Positions 1 to 6,960 of a stretch of 16,456 nucleotides of DNA are shown piece after piece. Below the pieces are notes generated by a model. It was not told where the DNA came from and ran no database searches. It was given only the letters and a program-made list of their open reading frames with translations. Position 1 is the stretch's first letter, and each line of letters begins with the position of its first letter. This DNA is from an uncultured Eubacteriales bacterium. GTDB lineage: Bacteria > Bacillota > Clostridia > Oscillospirales > CAG-272. The stretch covers positions 1 to 16,456 of the forward strand of contig CAKSLU010000032.1 in assembly GCA_934474225.1 (NCBI GenBank), written 5' to 3'. A program made the translations under genes and the position numbers.

Positions 1-1134
1 ATTCCGCTGAACAGGCTGTCACAGTCGGATTTACAGCAATTCTACGCAAAGGAAAAGACAGACGGAAGAAAACTGCACGCAAAAACCTACGGAAAGGGAC
101 TTTCGGACAGAACGATAAGGGGGATACATGCCAACTGCCGCACTGCTTTACAGCGGGCGGTACAGGACGGTTTGATACGAACCAATCCCGCTGTCGGCTG
201 TAAACTGCCGCCGAAAAAAGCGCGGGAGATGCAGGTGCTCACGCAAAATGAAATTATCCGGTTTCTGCATCAGGCAAAGGAAGAGGGATATTATGAGCTT
301 TTTCTGCTGGAGCTCGGCACGGGAATGCGGCGCGGTGAAATATTGGCGCTCAAATGGAGCGACCTCGACTTCGCAACAGGAGAGCTTCGCATTGAACGGC
401 AGGTATATATCGTCAAGGCAGAGGTGATTATATCGGCGCCGAAAACAAAAGCCTCGATACGCACCGTTATTCTGCCGCCGTCACTCTTGAAAACCCTTGT
501 GGCGTATAAGAAAACGGTGGATTCGGAATGGATGTTCCCGTCACCGACGGATAACGGCAGACCGAGAAATCCGTCATCGGTTAGAAAACGGTTACAACTG
601 ATCTTGGAACGGGCAGGCTGTAAAAAGGTGCGCTTTCACGATCTGCGTCACACATTTGCGACCATGGCACTGGAGCACGGTATGGATGTGAAAACGCTCT
701 CAGCAACCATAGGCCATGTGTCATCTGCAACCACGCTGGATATTTACAGCCATATCACCGATACTATGCAAAGGCAGGCGGCGGTGCATATTGACCGCAA
801 AATCGGCGGCACAAACGCGCAGATGCCCGTGGTAGTGCAAACACCCGAGGCAACAACAAAACCGCCCGTAAACACCCCGTGTGCGCCCACAGAGCCGCAT
901 CCTGAGCCGACACCGAGAAAGATACGAAAGAGCGGCACTGGATGCCTGTATCAGATCAATGACAACCTCTGGGAAGGCAGCTTCTTCCCAAGACTCCCCG
1001 GAGGCAAGCGAAAGAAATTCAACGTCTACGCCGAAACCTGCGAGCAGTGCGAAATCAAACTCGCCGAGATGATTGAAAGAATTAAAGCGGAGATCGCGGA
1101 AGAGAAAGCAAAACTAAAAGAGGGCGACTCGTAA
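1..1134 (+). CDS. Tyrosine recombinase (integrase), 5' end outside window
   Basis: Site-specific recombinase of the phage integrase family, which would excise and integrate a mobile element. The frame is open from base 1, so the gene starts upstream; the TTG at 172 is an internal codon. The first ~57 codons look like the end of a core-binding (SAM-like) domain. Numbering from codon 172, the catalytic set is complete: Arg53 in TGMRRGE, Lys91 in APKTKA, His156 and Arg159 in HDLRH, His182 in IGHVSS and the nucleophile Tyr192 in DIYSH. After a Pro/Thr-rich linker (about residues 215-250) comes a C-terminal domain (GTGCLYQINDNLWEGSF onward) resembling the AP2-like arm-DNA-binding domains usually at the N-terminus of such integrases, then a charged helix. 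It converges on the SEC-C gene. The recombinase call is firm; the role of the C-terminal domain is inferred. Confidence 0.93.
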   Translation: MPLNRLSQSDLQQFYAKEKTDGRKLHAKTYGKGLSDRTIRGIHANCRTALQRAVQDGLIRTNPAVGCKLPPKKAREMQVLTQNEIIRFLHQAKEEGYYELFLLELGTGMRRGEILALKWSDLDFATGELRIERQVYIVKAEVIISAPKTKASIRTVILPPSLLKTLVAYKKTVDSEWMFPSPTDNGRPRNPSSVRKRLQLILERAGCKKVRFHDLRHTFATMALEHGMDVKTLSATIGHVSSATTLDIYSHITDTMQRQAAVHIDRKIGGTNAQMPVVVQTPEATTKPPVNTPCAPTEPHPEPTPRKIRKSGTGCLYQINDNLWEGSFFPRLPGGKRKKFNVYAETCEQCEIKLAEMIERIKAEIAEEKAKLKEGDS

Positions 1135-1145
1135 GAGCCGCCCTC
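1120..1145 (+). terminator. Hairpin over the integrase stop codon
   Basis: GAGGGCG and CGCCCTC, extended by CTC/GAG across one A-C mismatch, close over a GTAA loop that contains the stop codon. It could end or stabilise the integrase mRNA, but no T-run follows, so it is not a classical rho-independent terminator. Confidence 0.4.
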
Positions 1146-1172
1146 AAAATTGGTTTGCAGTAAACAAAGAAA

Positions 1173-1215
1173 AATGCATTGTCGAGTAAAAGCGAATTTT
1201 ACTTGACAATGCATT
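1173..1215 (-). terminator. Terminator hairpin of the HEPN/SEC-C gene
   Basis: Two 19-base arms (1173-1191 and 1197-1215) pair around a GCGAA loop, with one G-U or A-C position. Read on the minus strand, the stem is followed by TTTTTCTTTG, so it works as a rho-independent terminator about 37 bp after the stop of the minus-strand gene. On the plus strand no T-run follows, though the stem may still block transcription from the integrase. Confidence 0.6.
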
Positions 1216-1251
1216 ATGAAAATTATGTTTATCCTTTCCGAGAAATAGTTT

Positions 1252-2916
1252 TTATTTGGATGAAGAGCCACAACAGCGCTTGTACTTTTTTCCCGAGCCG
1301 CAGGGACAAGGAGAGTTTCTGCCAATTTTACCAGTACGAATCGTAGCATATTCTCGAGTTCGCCACGCAATTAATTTTTTATCGATTTTTTCATGGTAGA
1401 AAGAAGCCCATATTGTTGCAGGCAAACCACCATTGGCTAATGTGGTGTTACCATCAGCATTATAATCAACAAAGCATATAAAATTATCGTTTGTATGAGT
1501 TAATTCTTTACACTTTCTTCCGTCGTTATGGTAAACATTAATGTATAATGCATCAGCAGGCATGTCACCGTGTTTTTGAGGAAAAGTTGGTGATGCAGGG
1601 TTTTTAACAGTTAATAGCCAATCTATGGCTTGATCTACTATGGTTAATAAATCGTTGCGATTATTTGTGTCTGAGACAAATAAATTTGCTCGTAAGCGTT
1701 TTCGATCTTGTGTACTGGCATTTGCTATGTTGTTAATTTTAAATTTTGCGGAATTATAGTTTGGAAAACAAAAATATTTTACTTCATTAAGGTCGATATC
1801 TTCTGTTGAGGGTGGAAAAATAAGAAACTCTTTTCGGTCAATGATTTCAGAGCACACAACATCTATTTTCTTTGTGCCAGATATAATATCTAAAATATCT
1901 TGTTTTTGATATATAATCCAACCATTCATCATTCTAGGGTTGCTAAAAGAAAACAAATATTTGTTATAATCGGAATGAGTATTATAAACTAAAATTGAAA
2001 GAAGTGCCGCTATCTGAGCGAGATAACCTCTATCTGTGTTTTCAACCTCTAGTTCAATATTTAATTGATCAAGATTTCCGGTGTCACTTATACTTGAACA
2101 ACATATCCCAGGAATACTTAATCTCATTGCAAGAATAGCAAATGGTATGTATTCGTTTTTTGTTTCGTCTATGCTAATTAAATGCATGTGAGCATTCATA
2201 AATGTGCTTAAAGCTAATAATACAGCGCTTGCAGTGTCGAAAGATCGATCGATGATTTTATCAAATTCATACAAAGCGATTTCTTTGGTCTTTGATATTC
2301 TCTGCTCGGAATAGGTAAAATATATTTTATCGACGGGATCTTTGTCAAGGCGTATTTTCCCATGGTTTATAGCATTTCTAATATTGACATCTATATTTCC
2401 TGCTAGTTGTGTGTAGCCATTGGAAGATATAGCATTTACTAATTGTCCGAGCGTATTTTGTGTAGAATAATCTTTCCCGATTCCTTGTCCAGTTAAGATA
2501 GCGATGACTCTTAAAAAGTTTGACAAACAACTTTCAAGAATTGACGTATAGGTAGGAAGTCTGTATAGTCTTGTTTTTAATTCTTGTGAAAGATTAAAAT
2601 TTCCTAAATCACAAATAGTTTCTGAAATTTGACAAAAAGCATTGTATCCCATTGAAAAATAATTAAAAGTTTCTTCGTCTATTTTTAATTGAGAACTATG
2701 CGCTTGATACAGGGACTCCAGCAAAGAGGATACTTCAGTATAGACGTTTTTATCCCAATAAGAGCAAGGTTCGGTATGTATCATTCTATGGAATATGTAT
2801 ATAAATTCTTTATTAATACTGGTAATTGAAGAATCAACATTGTGTTGCACTTCCGTTAATAATACTGAAGCCTCATATTCATTATAGTATTTATAATCGC
2901 AATATGAAATAAGCAA
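1252..2916 (-). CDS. HEPN-like and SEC-C motif protein, possible defence cargo
   Basis: Unrecognised 554-residue protein with two readable motifs. At residues 180-185 (bases 2362-2379) lies RNAINH, matching the R-N-x3-H signature of HEPN RNases, in a helical stretch like those of Abi/HEPN proteins. At the C-terminus is a SEC-C zinc motif, PCPCGSGKKYKRCC (Cys537, 539, 548, 549), a small module found at the end of SecA and of many unrelated proteins. The middle has no recognised domain and there is no signal peptide or membrane segment, so it is probably cytoplasmic. I chose the TTG at 2914-2916 as start: AAAGGAGG lies 8 bases before it, and the ATG starts further upstream would place that ribosome site inside the gene or overlap the promoter. 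The gene is much richer in A/T than the chromosome to its right, suggesting transfer. An RNA-targeting defence function is inference only. Confidence 0.8.
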   Translation of the reverse strand: MLISYCDYKYYNEYEASVLLTEVQHNVDSSITSINKEFIYIFHRMIHTEPCSYWDKNVYTEVSSLLESLYQAHSSQLKIDEETFNYFSMGYNAFCQISETICDLGNFNLSQELKTRLYRLPTYTSILESCLSNFLRVIAILTGQGIGKDYSTQNTLGQLVNAISSNGYTQLAGNIDVNIRNAINHGKIRLDKDPVDKIYFTYSEQRISKTKEIALYEFDKIIDRSFDTASAVLLALSTFMNAHMHLISIDETKNEYIPFAILAMRLSIPGICCSSISDTGNLDQLNIELEVENTDRGYLAQIAALLSILVYNTHSDYNKYLFSFSNPRMMNGWIIYQKQDILDIISGTKKIDVVCSEIIDRKEFLIFPPSTEDIDLNEVKYFCFPNYNSAKFKINNIANASTQDRKRLRANLFVSDTNNRNDLLTIVDQAIDWLLTVKNPASPTFPQKHGDMPADALYINVYHNDGRKCKELTHTNDNFICFVDYNADGNTTLANGGLPATIWASFYHEKIDKKLIAWRTREYATIRTGKIGRNSPCPCGSGKKYKRCCGSSSK

Positions 2917-2947
2917 AGTATATCCCTCCTTTGGTGTAATCATAGAT

Positions 2948-2976
2948 ATTATAGCATATAACGGTCTTCGCAACAA
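2948..2976 (-). promoter_or_regulatory. Promoter of the HEPN/SEC-C gene
   Basis: On the minus strand, TTGTTG (2971-2976), 17 bases, then TATAAT (2948-2953) preceded by TG one base away, an extended -10. The start site would be near 2941, leaving a leader of about 25 bases with a strong ribosome site before the TTG start. Confidence 0.65.
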
Positions 2977-2990
2977 TAGAGAACAATATG

Positions 2991-3028
2991 AAAAAATCCT
3001 CTGAAGCGCTCGGTTTCAGAGGATTTTT
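2991..3028 (-). terminator. Terminator of tRNA-Pro
   Basis: On the minus strand directly after the tRNA, AAAATCCTCTGAA pairs with TTCAGAGGATTTT around a 9-base loop and ends in a T-run. It separates the tRNA transcript from the HEPN/SEC-C promoter downstream. Confidence 0.85.
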
Positions 3029-3103
3029 GGTCGGAGTGGCGAGGCTCAAACTCGCGGCCTCCGCATCCCAAATGCGGCGCGCTATCAACTGCGCTACACC
3101 CCG
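3028..3103 (-). tRNA. tRNA-Pro (anticodon TGG), atypical
   Basis: A full 76-base cloverleaf with encoded CCA. The acceptor CGGGGTG pairs with CACTCCG (one G-U), the D-stem is GCGC/GCGC, the anticodon stem is CCGCA/TGCGG with loop TTTGGGA (anticodon TGG, Pro), and the T-stem is GCGAG/CTCGC. Two near-invariant positions differ: the D-loop reads AGTTGATA (A at position 19 instead of G) and the T-loop reads TTTGAGC (T at 56 instead of C). These two bases normally pair with each other, and A19-U56 can still pair. All stems are intact, so I call it functional, though atypical. Confidence 0.85.
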
Positions 3104-3109
3104 ATAGTT

Positions 3110-3137
3110 ATTAAATTGTGGTCGTGTAAGTGGTCAA
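3110..3137 (-). promoter_or_regulatory. Possible promoter of the intact tRNA-Pro
   Basis: Minus strand: TTGACC (3132-3137), 16 bases, then TTTAAT (3110-3115), which would start transcription almost at the tRNA 5' end. The -35 box lies inside one of the GTGGTC repeats, so protein binding there could affect tRNA expression. Read-through from the promoter at 3309-3337 is the alternative. Confidence 0.4.
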
Positions 3138-3163
3138 ATCTGTGGTCAAACACATTTTTGACC
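3118..3163. repeat. Three GTGGTC repeats at 12-bp phase plus an inverted copy
   Basis: GTGGTC begins at 3118, 3130 and 3142, exactly 12 bp apart. The last copy forms an inverted repeat, GGTCAAA (3144-3150), 6 bp, TTTGACC (3157-3163). Short phased direct repeats near a tRNA and an integrase gene suit recombinase arm-type sites. The rest of the stretch between the two tRNA sequences (3104-3252) shows no gene. Confidence 0.5.
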
Positions 3164-3252
3164 GCCATTTTTTGTTTTCCATACCGTCCAAAAATCGCAC
3201 GGTTAAAGGGCTTTCGGCGGTTAGCACCGATAAACGTCAGAAATGCCGTCTA

Positions 3253-3293
3253 TGCTCCCAAAGCAAGCGCGCTACCAACTGCGCCACACCCCG
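3253..3293 (-). pseudogene. Truncated tRNA-Pro (TGG), 5' half only
   Basis: On the minus strand this reads as nucleotides 1-41 of a standard tRNA-Pro: acceptor 5' strand CGGGGTG, D-arm with the normal AGTTGGTA loop, anticodon 5' stem CTTGC and loop TTTGGGA. After GCA the expected AG of the anticodon stem is TA, and no T-arm or acceptor 3' strand follows. It differs from the intact tRNA-Pro at 3028-3103 in the anticodon stem, so it was a separate gene. The break just past the anticodon loop suggests recombination there. Confidence 0.8.
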
Positions 3294-3308
3294 ATTTGTT
3301 ACCGTAAC

Positions 3309-3337
3309 AGTATAGCAGAATACAGAGAGAAAGTCAA
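3309..3337 (-). promoter_or_regulatory. Promoter of the truncated tRNA-Pro
   Basis: Minus strand: TTGACT (3332-3337), 17 bases, TATACT (3309-3314), a near-consensus sigma-A promoter starting transcription just before the tRNA 5' end. It now drives a broken tRNA and could read on into the intact copy about 150 bp downstream, since no terminator is seen between them. Confidence 0.8.
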
Positions 3338-3407
3338 GCGGCGCGGTTAAATAAAGGGGGAGAAAGTGGGAATAATAGCAGCAAACGGCCGTTTGGAGGT
3401 GGTAGAT

Positions 3408-5150
3408 GTGACAACTCTCAGCGCAGCGGCGGCGCGGCGTACCCATGAAGCACGGCGGTATCTTGCGGCGGCGGGTGCGGTGGCGCTCTGCACACTGTGG
3501 CTTTTCGGCGTCTGCGGTCTGCCGCTGCCCGCCGGCATCGACCCGCGCGTCAATCCGTCCGGGCACGCATCGGCGCAGCTGCTCTTATTTTTGCTGACTT
3601 TGCCCGCGTCGGCGCGCATTTTGCGCTGCGGTGCGCGGACACTTGCCGCCCGTGAGACGGACGCTTCCGCTGTGCTGTTTGTATCTGCCGCGACCGGACT
3701 TGCCGACAGTTTGTTTCTGACCGTTCGGATCGCCGTTGCTGCAAGCGGCGGTGCGCATGCGGCGGCGGAGCGGCTGGCATCGGAACTGCCGCTTGCGCTG
3801 CTCGGCTGCACGATTGCGGCGGTCTCCTTTGCGGCGCGGCGCGGCGATTTGCCGAAATCGCACATCACAGTGCGGGCATGCCGGGTGCTCCTGCCGTGCG
3901 AGGCGGTAGTCGCCGTCCTGAAGGGCGGCGTTGTGTGGCTGCGCTTTGCGGATGCGGCGACGGCGGTGCACGCGGCGCTGCTTGTGCCGACGGTCTGCAC
4001 ACCGGCATCGCTTTTGCTTGCCGCGCCGCTTTTGACGCCGGCGGCAGAGAAGTGCATACCGACTGCACCGTCCTGTGAAGACCTCGAACGCCTCGGCACG
4101 GCTTCTGCGCTTTCCTTTACCGACACTGCTCTGCAGCAGGAATCGCTGTCCCTTTTCGACCTCTATACAGTGACCGGCAACAAACCGTCACTCCTGGCGA
4201 CAGCCGCAGCGCTTGCCGCGGGCACAGACGATGCGCACGCGGGCGCACTTGTCGCCGCAGCCGCTTCGCTTGGGCTGCGCCTGCCGCATGCCGCGCACAC
4301 ACGGCATGTGCATGCCGGTTTCGGCGGCACGGTGCATCGCCGCAGCTGGCAGTTCTCGACGGCACGCACCGCCGTGCCCGAGCTGATTCGCCGCACCGAC
4401 TTTGGCGTGGGACAGCCGCTGTATGCCTTTGCCGACGGCAGGTTTCGCGGCGTACTGCTGTTTGCAAACGCGCCATGCCCGGATGCCGCTGCGGCGCTTG
4501 ACTGCCTGCGCGCGTGCGGCATTGAAGTGTCCGTACCTGCAGCGGGCGGGAAGCAGCCTTCTTCTTTTTTGCCGTCTTCGCACGAAAATGTCTTGCATGT
4601 CGCGCGGGATGGTGCTACAATAAAGTTGACGGATGCAGACGGGACTGCGATGTGTCTGAATGCCGCAACGCCTGCCGCGCTTGCCGCGGCGGTTTTGTGT
4701 GGGCGGCGCGTGACGGCGGCGCTCCGCACGGCGGTCGGTATATCCGCGGCTGCGGCGCTGTTTTGCCTTGCCGCCGCCTACGGCGTATGCATCGGCGCAG
4801 GCGCTGCAGCGCTCACCGCTGCGATGGCGGTGCGGCTGTCGGCAACGGTGACTGTGCTGCTCCTGTCGCTTTTTGTGCGGCGCGCAAAGCCGCCTGAAAT
4901 TTCATCGGAAGAGGAGAGACCGGCTATGTTCGGAAAAGTCAACTATACCATTCATGTGGAGGGCATGTCCTGCTCGCACTGCGCGGCGCATGTGAAGACC
5001 GCCCTTGAAGCCATCCGCGGCGTCAGCGCCGATGTGGTGCTGGACGAAAAGGTTGCGCATGTCAAGTGCCCGGCGGCACTGGATGAAAAGCAGCTTGTCG
5101 ATGCAGTGACCGACGCGGGCTTTACCGTTGCGTCGATTGCGCGCGTATGA
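3408..5150 (+). CDS. CopA-like P-type ATPase relative without catalytic motifs, with C-terminal HMA domain
   Basis: Membrane protein on the copper P1B-ATPase plan, but apparently catalytically dead. Residue numbers here count from the earlier in-frame GTG at 3366. About eight hydrophobic segments are visible (near 34-50, 68-80, 102-122, 139-158, 173-191, 200-222, 456-475, 480-503). Relics of CopA are PLPAGIDPRVNP, LVPTVCTPAS where CPC is expected (207-216), and LERLGTASALSFTDTALQQ (240-258) where LERL...FDKTGTLT is expected. The phosphorylated Asp, the TGE actuator domain, the TGD motif and GDGxNDAPAL are missing. Residues 525-592 are a good heavy-metal-associated domain with GMSCSHC at 533-539. 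I prefer the GTG at 3408 (GGAGG 8 bases upstream) over the one at 3366 (weak site). The reading frame and codon bias are clean, arguing against recent decay. It overlaps the lipoprotein gene by 4 bp. It could sense, bind or store a metal; transport is unlikely. Confidence 0.75.
   Translation: MTTLSAAAARRTHEARRYLAAAGAVALCTLWLFGVCGLPLPAGIDPRVNPSGHASAQLLLFLLTLPASARILRCGARTLAARETDASAVLFVSAATGLADSLFLTVRIAVAASGGAHAAAERLASELPLALLGCTIAAVSFAARRGDLPKSHITVRACRVLLPCEAVVAVLKGGVVWLRFADAATAVHAALLVPTVCTPASLLLAAPLLTPAAEKCIPTAPSCEDLERLGTASALSFTDTALQQESLSLFDLYTVTGNKPSLLATAAALAAGTDDAHAGALVAAAASLGLRLPHAAHTRHVHAGFGGTVHRRSWQFSTARTAVPELIRRTDFGVGQPLYAFADGRFRGVLLFANAPCPDAAAALDCLRACGIEVSVPAAGGKQPSSFLPSSHENVLHVARDGATIKLTDADGTAMCLNAATPAALAAAVLCGRRVTAALRTAVGISAAAALFCLAAAYGVCIGAGAAALTAAMAVRLSATVTVLLLSLFVRRAKPPEISSEEERPAMFGKVNYTIHVEGMSCSHCAAHVKTALEAIRGVSADVVLDEKVAHVKCPAALDEKQLVDAVTDAGFTVASIARV
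4911..4928 (+). promoter_or_regulatory. Possible internal ribosome site for a CopZ-like chaperone
   Basis: GAGGAG at 4911-4916 lies 9 bases before an in-frame ATG at 4926. Starting there gives a 74-residue protein that is just the HMA domain, the size of a free CopZ copper chaperone. Two products from one gene is an inference from this signal and domain border. Confidence 0.35.
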
Positions 5151-5812
5151 ATCGGCGCTTTGCCCGCGCGGCGGCGCTGCTGCTTGCCATGGTGCTTGTA
5201 TGCGCGTCCATGACCGGCTGCGGGCTTTATGATGTGCTGGGCATCGACACGCACGACTACGCGAGCGAGCCGCGGCTGAACACCTTGCCGACCGACGGCG
5301 AGGTGGCGGCGGAAATCTGCGATATGCTGTCCATGCTGTTTCAGAACACGCCGTATCTCACGGCGTTTGATTCACCCGCCAAAGCGGCAAAACTGTACCG
5401 CGACGGCATCCTTTGTGCCGTGCTCGGCAGCAACTACCCGAAGTACAACGCTAACAACGACTTGATTGCGCAGGCGCGGAAACTGTATCCGACGCTGGAG
5501 ATCACCACGGTGATTCCCGCCGTGGACTTTGAGAGCACGGTGTACCGCTGCTTCGGCGGCACCGCCAGCGTGTCCAATGCGTCCACGCCGCTCTTCACCT
5601 ATCTCGACCGCGTGGACGCCTACATTTCGTCCGGCATCGGCGTGGATAATGTGGCAGAGGTGACGATAACCGAGCTGTACGAGACCGAGAACACCTATGT
5701 CTGCCGCTTTTTCGCCGCCATGAACGGCGAGACTTCGGATGCCTACCGCCTGCTGCTGATGAAGCGCGAGGACGGCACCTTCTATATGCGCACACTCACG
5801 GTTGAACCGTAA
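5147..5812 (+). CDS. Lipoprotein of unknown function
   Basis: A 221-residue protein with a lipoprotein signal: basic start MNRR, hydrophobic stretch, then ASMTGC with the lipidated Cys at 25. The mature part is about 196 residues, soluble-looking, with no family I recognise. Its ATG overlaps the stop of the ATPase-like gene (ATGA), so the two are likely translationally coupled and may act together at the membrane. Only two Cys remain in the mature part beyond a few scattered ones, and no metal-binding cluster is visible, so a metal role rests on the neighbour alone. A strong terminator follows at once. Confidence 0.85.
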   Translation: MNRRFARAAALLLAMVLVCASMTGCGLYDVLGIDTHDYASEPRLNTLPTDGEVAAEICDMLSMLFQNTPYLTAFDSPAKAAKLYRDGILCAVLGSNYPKYNANNDLIAQARKLYPTLEITTVIPAVDFESTVYRCFGGTASVSNASTPLFTYLDRVDAYISSGIGVDNVAEVTITELYETENTYVCRFFAAMNGETSDAYRLLLMKREDGTFYMRTLTVEP

Positions 5813-5848
5813 AAAAGCAGAGACTTTTGCAAAAGTCTCTGCTTTTTT
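5811..5848. terminator. Bidirectional terminator, perfect 18-bp palindrome
   Basis: AAAAAAGCAGAGACTTTT (5811-5828) and its exact complement (5831-5848) flank a GC loop. A-run and T-run lie on both sides, so it terminates both the lipoprotein transcript (plus) and the DHHW transcript (minus). It overlaps the stop of the first and begins 2 bp from the stop of the second. Confidence 0.95.
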
Positions 5849-5849
5849 C

Positions 5850-6950
5850 TTATTTCATGGTTTCACTGCTGTTCAGCACCGAGGTGCTGTAGAGGAAGAG
5901 CACATCTTTGCCGGTAAAGTCGAGGAATCTGCCAAGCAGATTCGGGGAGACATAGCGGATGTCCACCAGTGTGATCTTGGCATAGCCGGATGCGAGGAGC
6001 GGGGCGATGCTGCTGCCGAACGAATCCCGGAAGAGAATCAACTCGCGGTCGTTGGTCGCCGCGGGATTTTCAATCGTGAGCAGCGACTTGGAGCCGGAGA
6101 GAAACGCCTGATACGGGTCCTTGCCGGAGAGCATCCCGGTATCGTAGACCGGGATATAGCCGCCGGTTTCAAAGTCGTACACGCGGCAGTTTTGCAGCGT
6201 CTCATTGGTGAGGTAGACAAGTTTGTCTGCCGGGAGCGGCAGCGCCGACTGCCCGTAATAAACGCCGTAAAACGGCACATCCGAGGTGACGGCATCGTAA
6301 TCCGTCTCCACCGTGATGCCGAGTGCATCCGCCAGCTTTGATGCGACGGCGGACAGTTTTTCCTGCCGCCAGTGCGCATCGGTGGTGTAGTAGTCGTCAA
6401 TTGTCAGCGCATCCAGAATGTCCACATATTCCGCATAGGGCATTTTCTCGCGCAGCGCGGCAATGAATGCGGCATAGTCCATCGCGGGATAGCCGTTTTC
6501 GGCGGCGAGGAAATAGTTCTTGTCGGGCACGACCGAGAGCCAAACCCGCGTGTCGGCATCCTTCAGCAGGTTATCGTATATCCAGGCAAAGCGGCTTGCC
6601 GCATAGTCCAGCGAATCCGTATGCATCGGATAGTCCAGCTTGGCGGCCTGTCCGTCAACGACATAAATGTCGTTGTTGTCCTTCTGTCTTAGCAGGTAGA
6701 ACGCGGTGAACGCCTTGAGCGTGCGGAAGTTGTCGCGCAGGGGGAACTGGTCGAGCGACCAGTCCTCAAATTCGGTCATAAACTTGCCGGACAGGATGCT
6801 GTCCGCGCTGACGGCGGGGAACTGCGCAAGATGCCGCCGTTCGCTGGTGGATTCCTCGGCGTCGGGGAGCAGAAGGCTCCAGACCGAGAAGCCGAGAATG
6901 AATGCCGCAGCCAGGAGAACCGAAACAATATTTTTGATTTTTTCAGACAT
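5850..6950 (-). CDS. DHHW/AlgJ-like protein, partner of MBOAT acyltransferase
   Basis: A 366-residue membrane-anchored extracytoplasmic protein of the DHHW family, relatives of AlgJ/AlgX that work with AlgI-type MBOAT proteins in O-acetylation of surface polymers. One N-terminal membrane segment (about residues 7-28) is followed by SERRHLAQFP, typical of the family start. The SGNH-like catalytic set appears as TDAHW (Asp191, His193) and RDSFGSS (Ser310). The ATG at 6948-6950 is chosen because GGAGG lies 5 bases upstream; a longer frame to 7001 would run into the MBOAT gene. It is the last gene of the sigma-factor operon, 10 bp after the MBOAT stop. The acceptor polymer is unknown. Confidence 0.88.
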   Translation of the reverse strand: MSEKIKNIVSVLLAAAFILGFSVWSLLLPDAEESTSERRHLAQFPAVSADSILSGKFMTEFEDWSLDQFPLRDNFRTLKAFTAFYLLRQKDNNDIYVVDGQAAKLDYPMHTDSLDYAASRFAWIYDNLLKDADTRVWLSVVPDKNYFLAAENGYPAMDYAAFIAALREKMPYAEYVDILDALTIDDYYTTDAHWRQEKLSAVASKLADALGITVETDYDAVTSDVPFYGVYYGQSALPLPADKLVYLTNETLQNCRVYDFETGGYIPVYDTGMLSGKDPYQAFLSGSKSLLTIENPAATNDRELILFRDSFGSSIAPLLASGYAKITLVDIRYVSPNLLGRFLDFTGKDVLFLYSTSVLNSSETMK

Positions 6951-6960
6951 CGGAACCTCC

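Noticed and set aside
1173..1215. 19-bp inverted repeat as attachment site or transposon end
   Set aside because: A T-run follows the stem on the minus strand and it lies just after a minus-strand stop codon, so a terminator explains it.
2917..2976. Longer N-terminus of the HEPN/SEC-C protein
   Set aside because: It would overlap the -10 and -35 boxes and place the ribosome site inside the coding region.
3237..3566. Minus-strand frame encoding GVAQLVARLLWEHR
   Set aside because: This peptide is the translation of a tRNA-Pro sequence, a well-known spurious protein.
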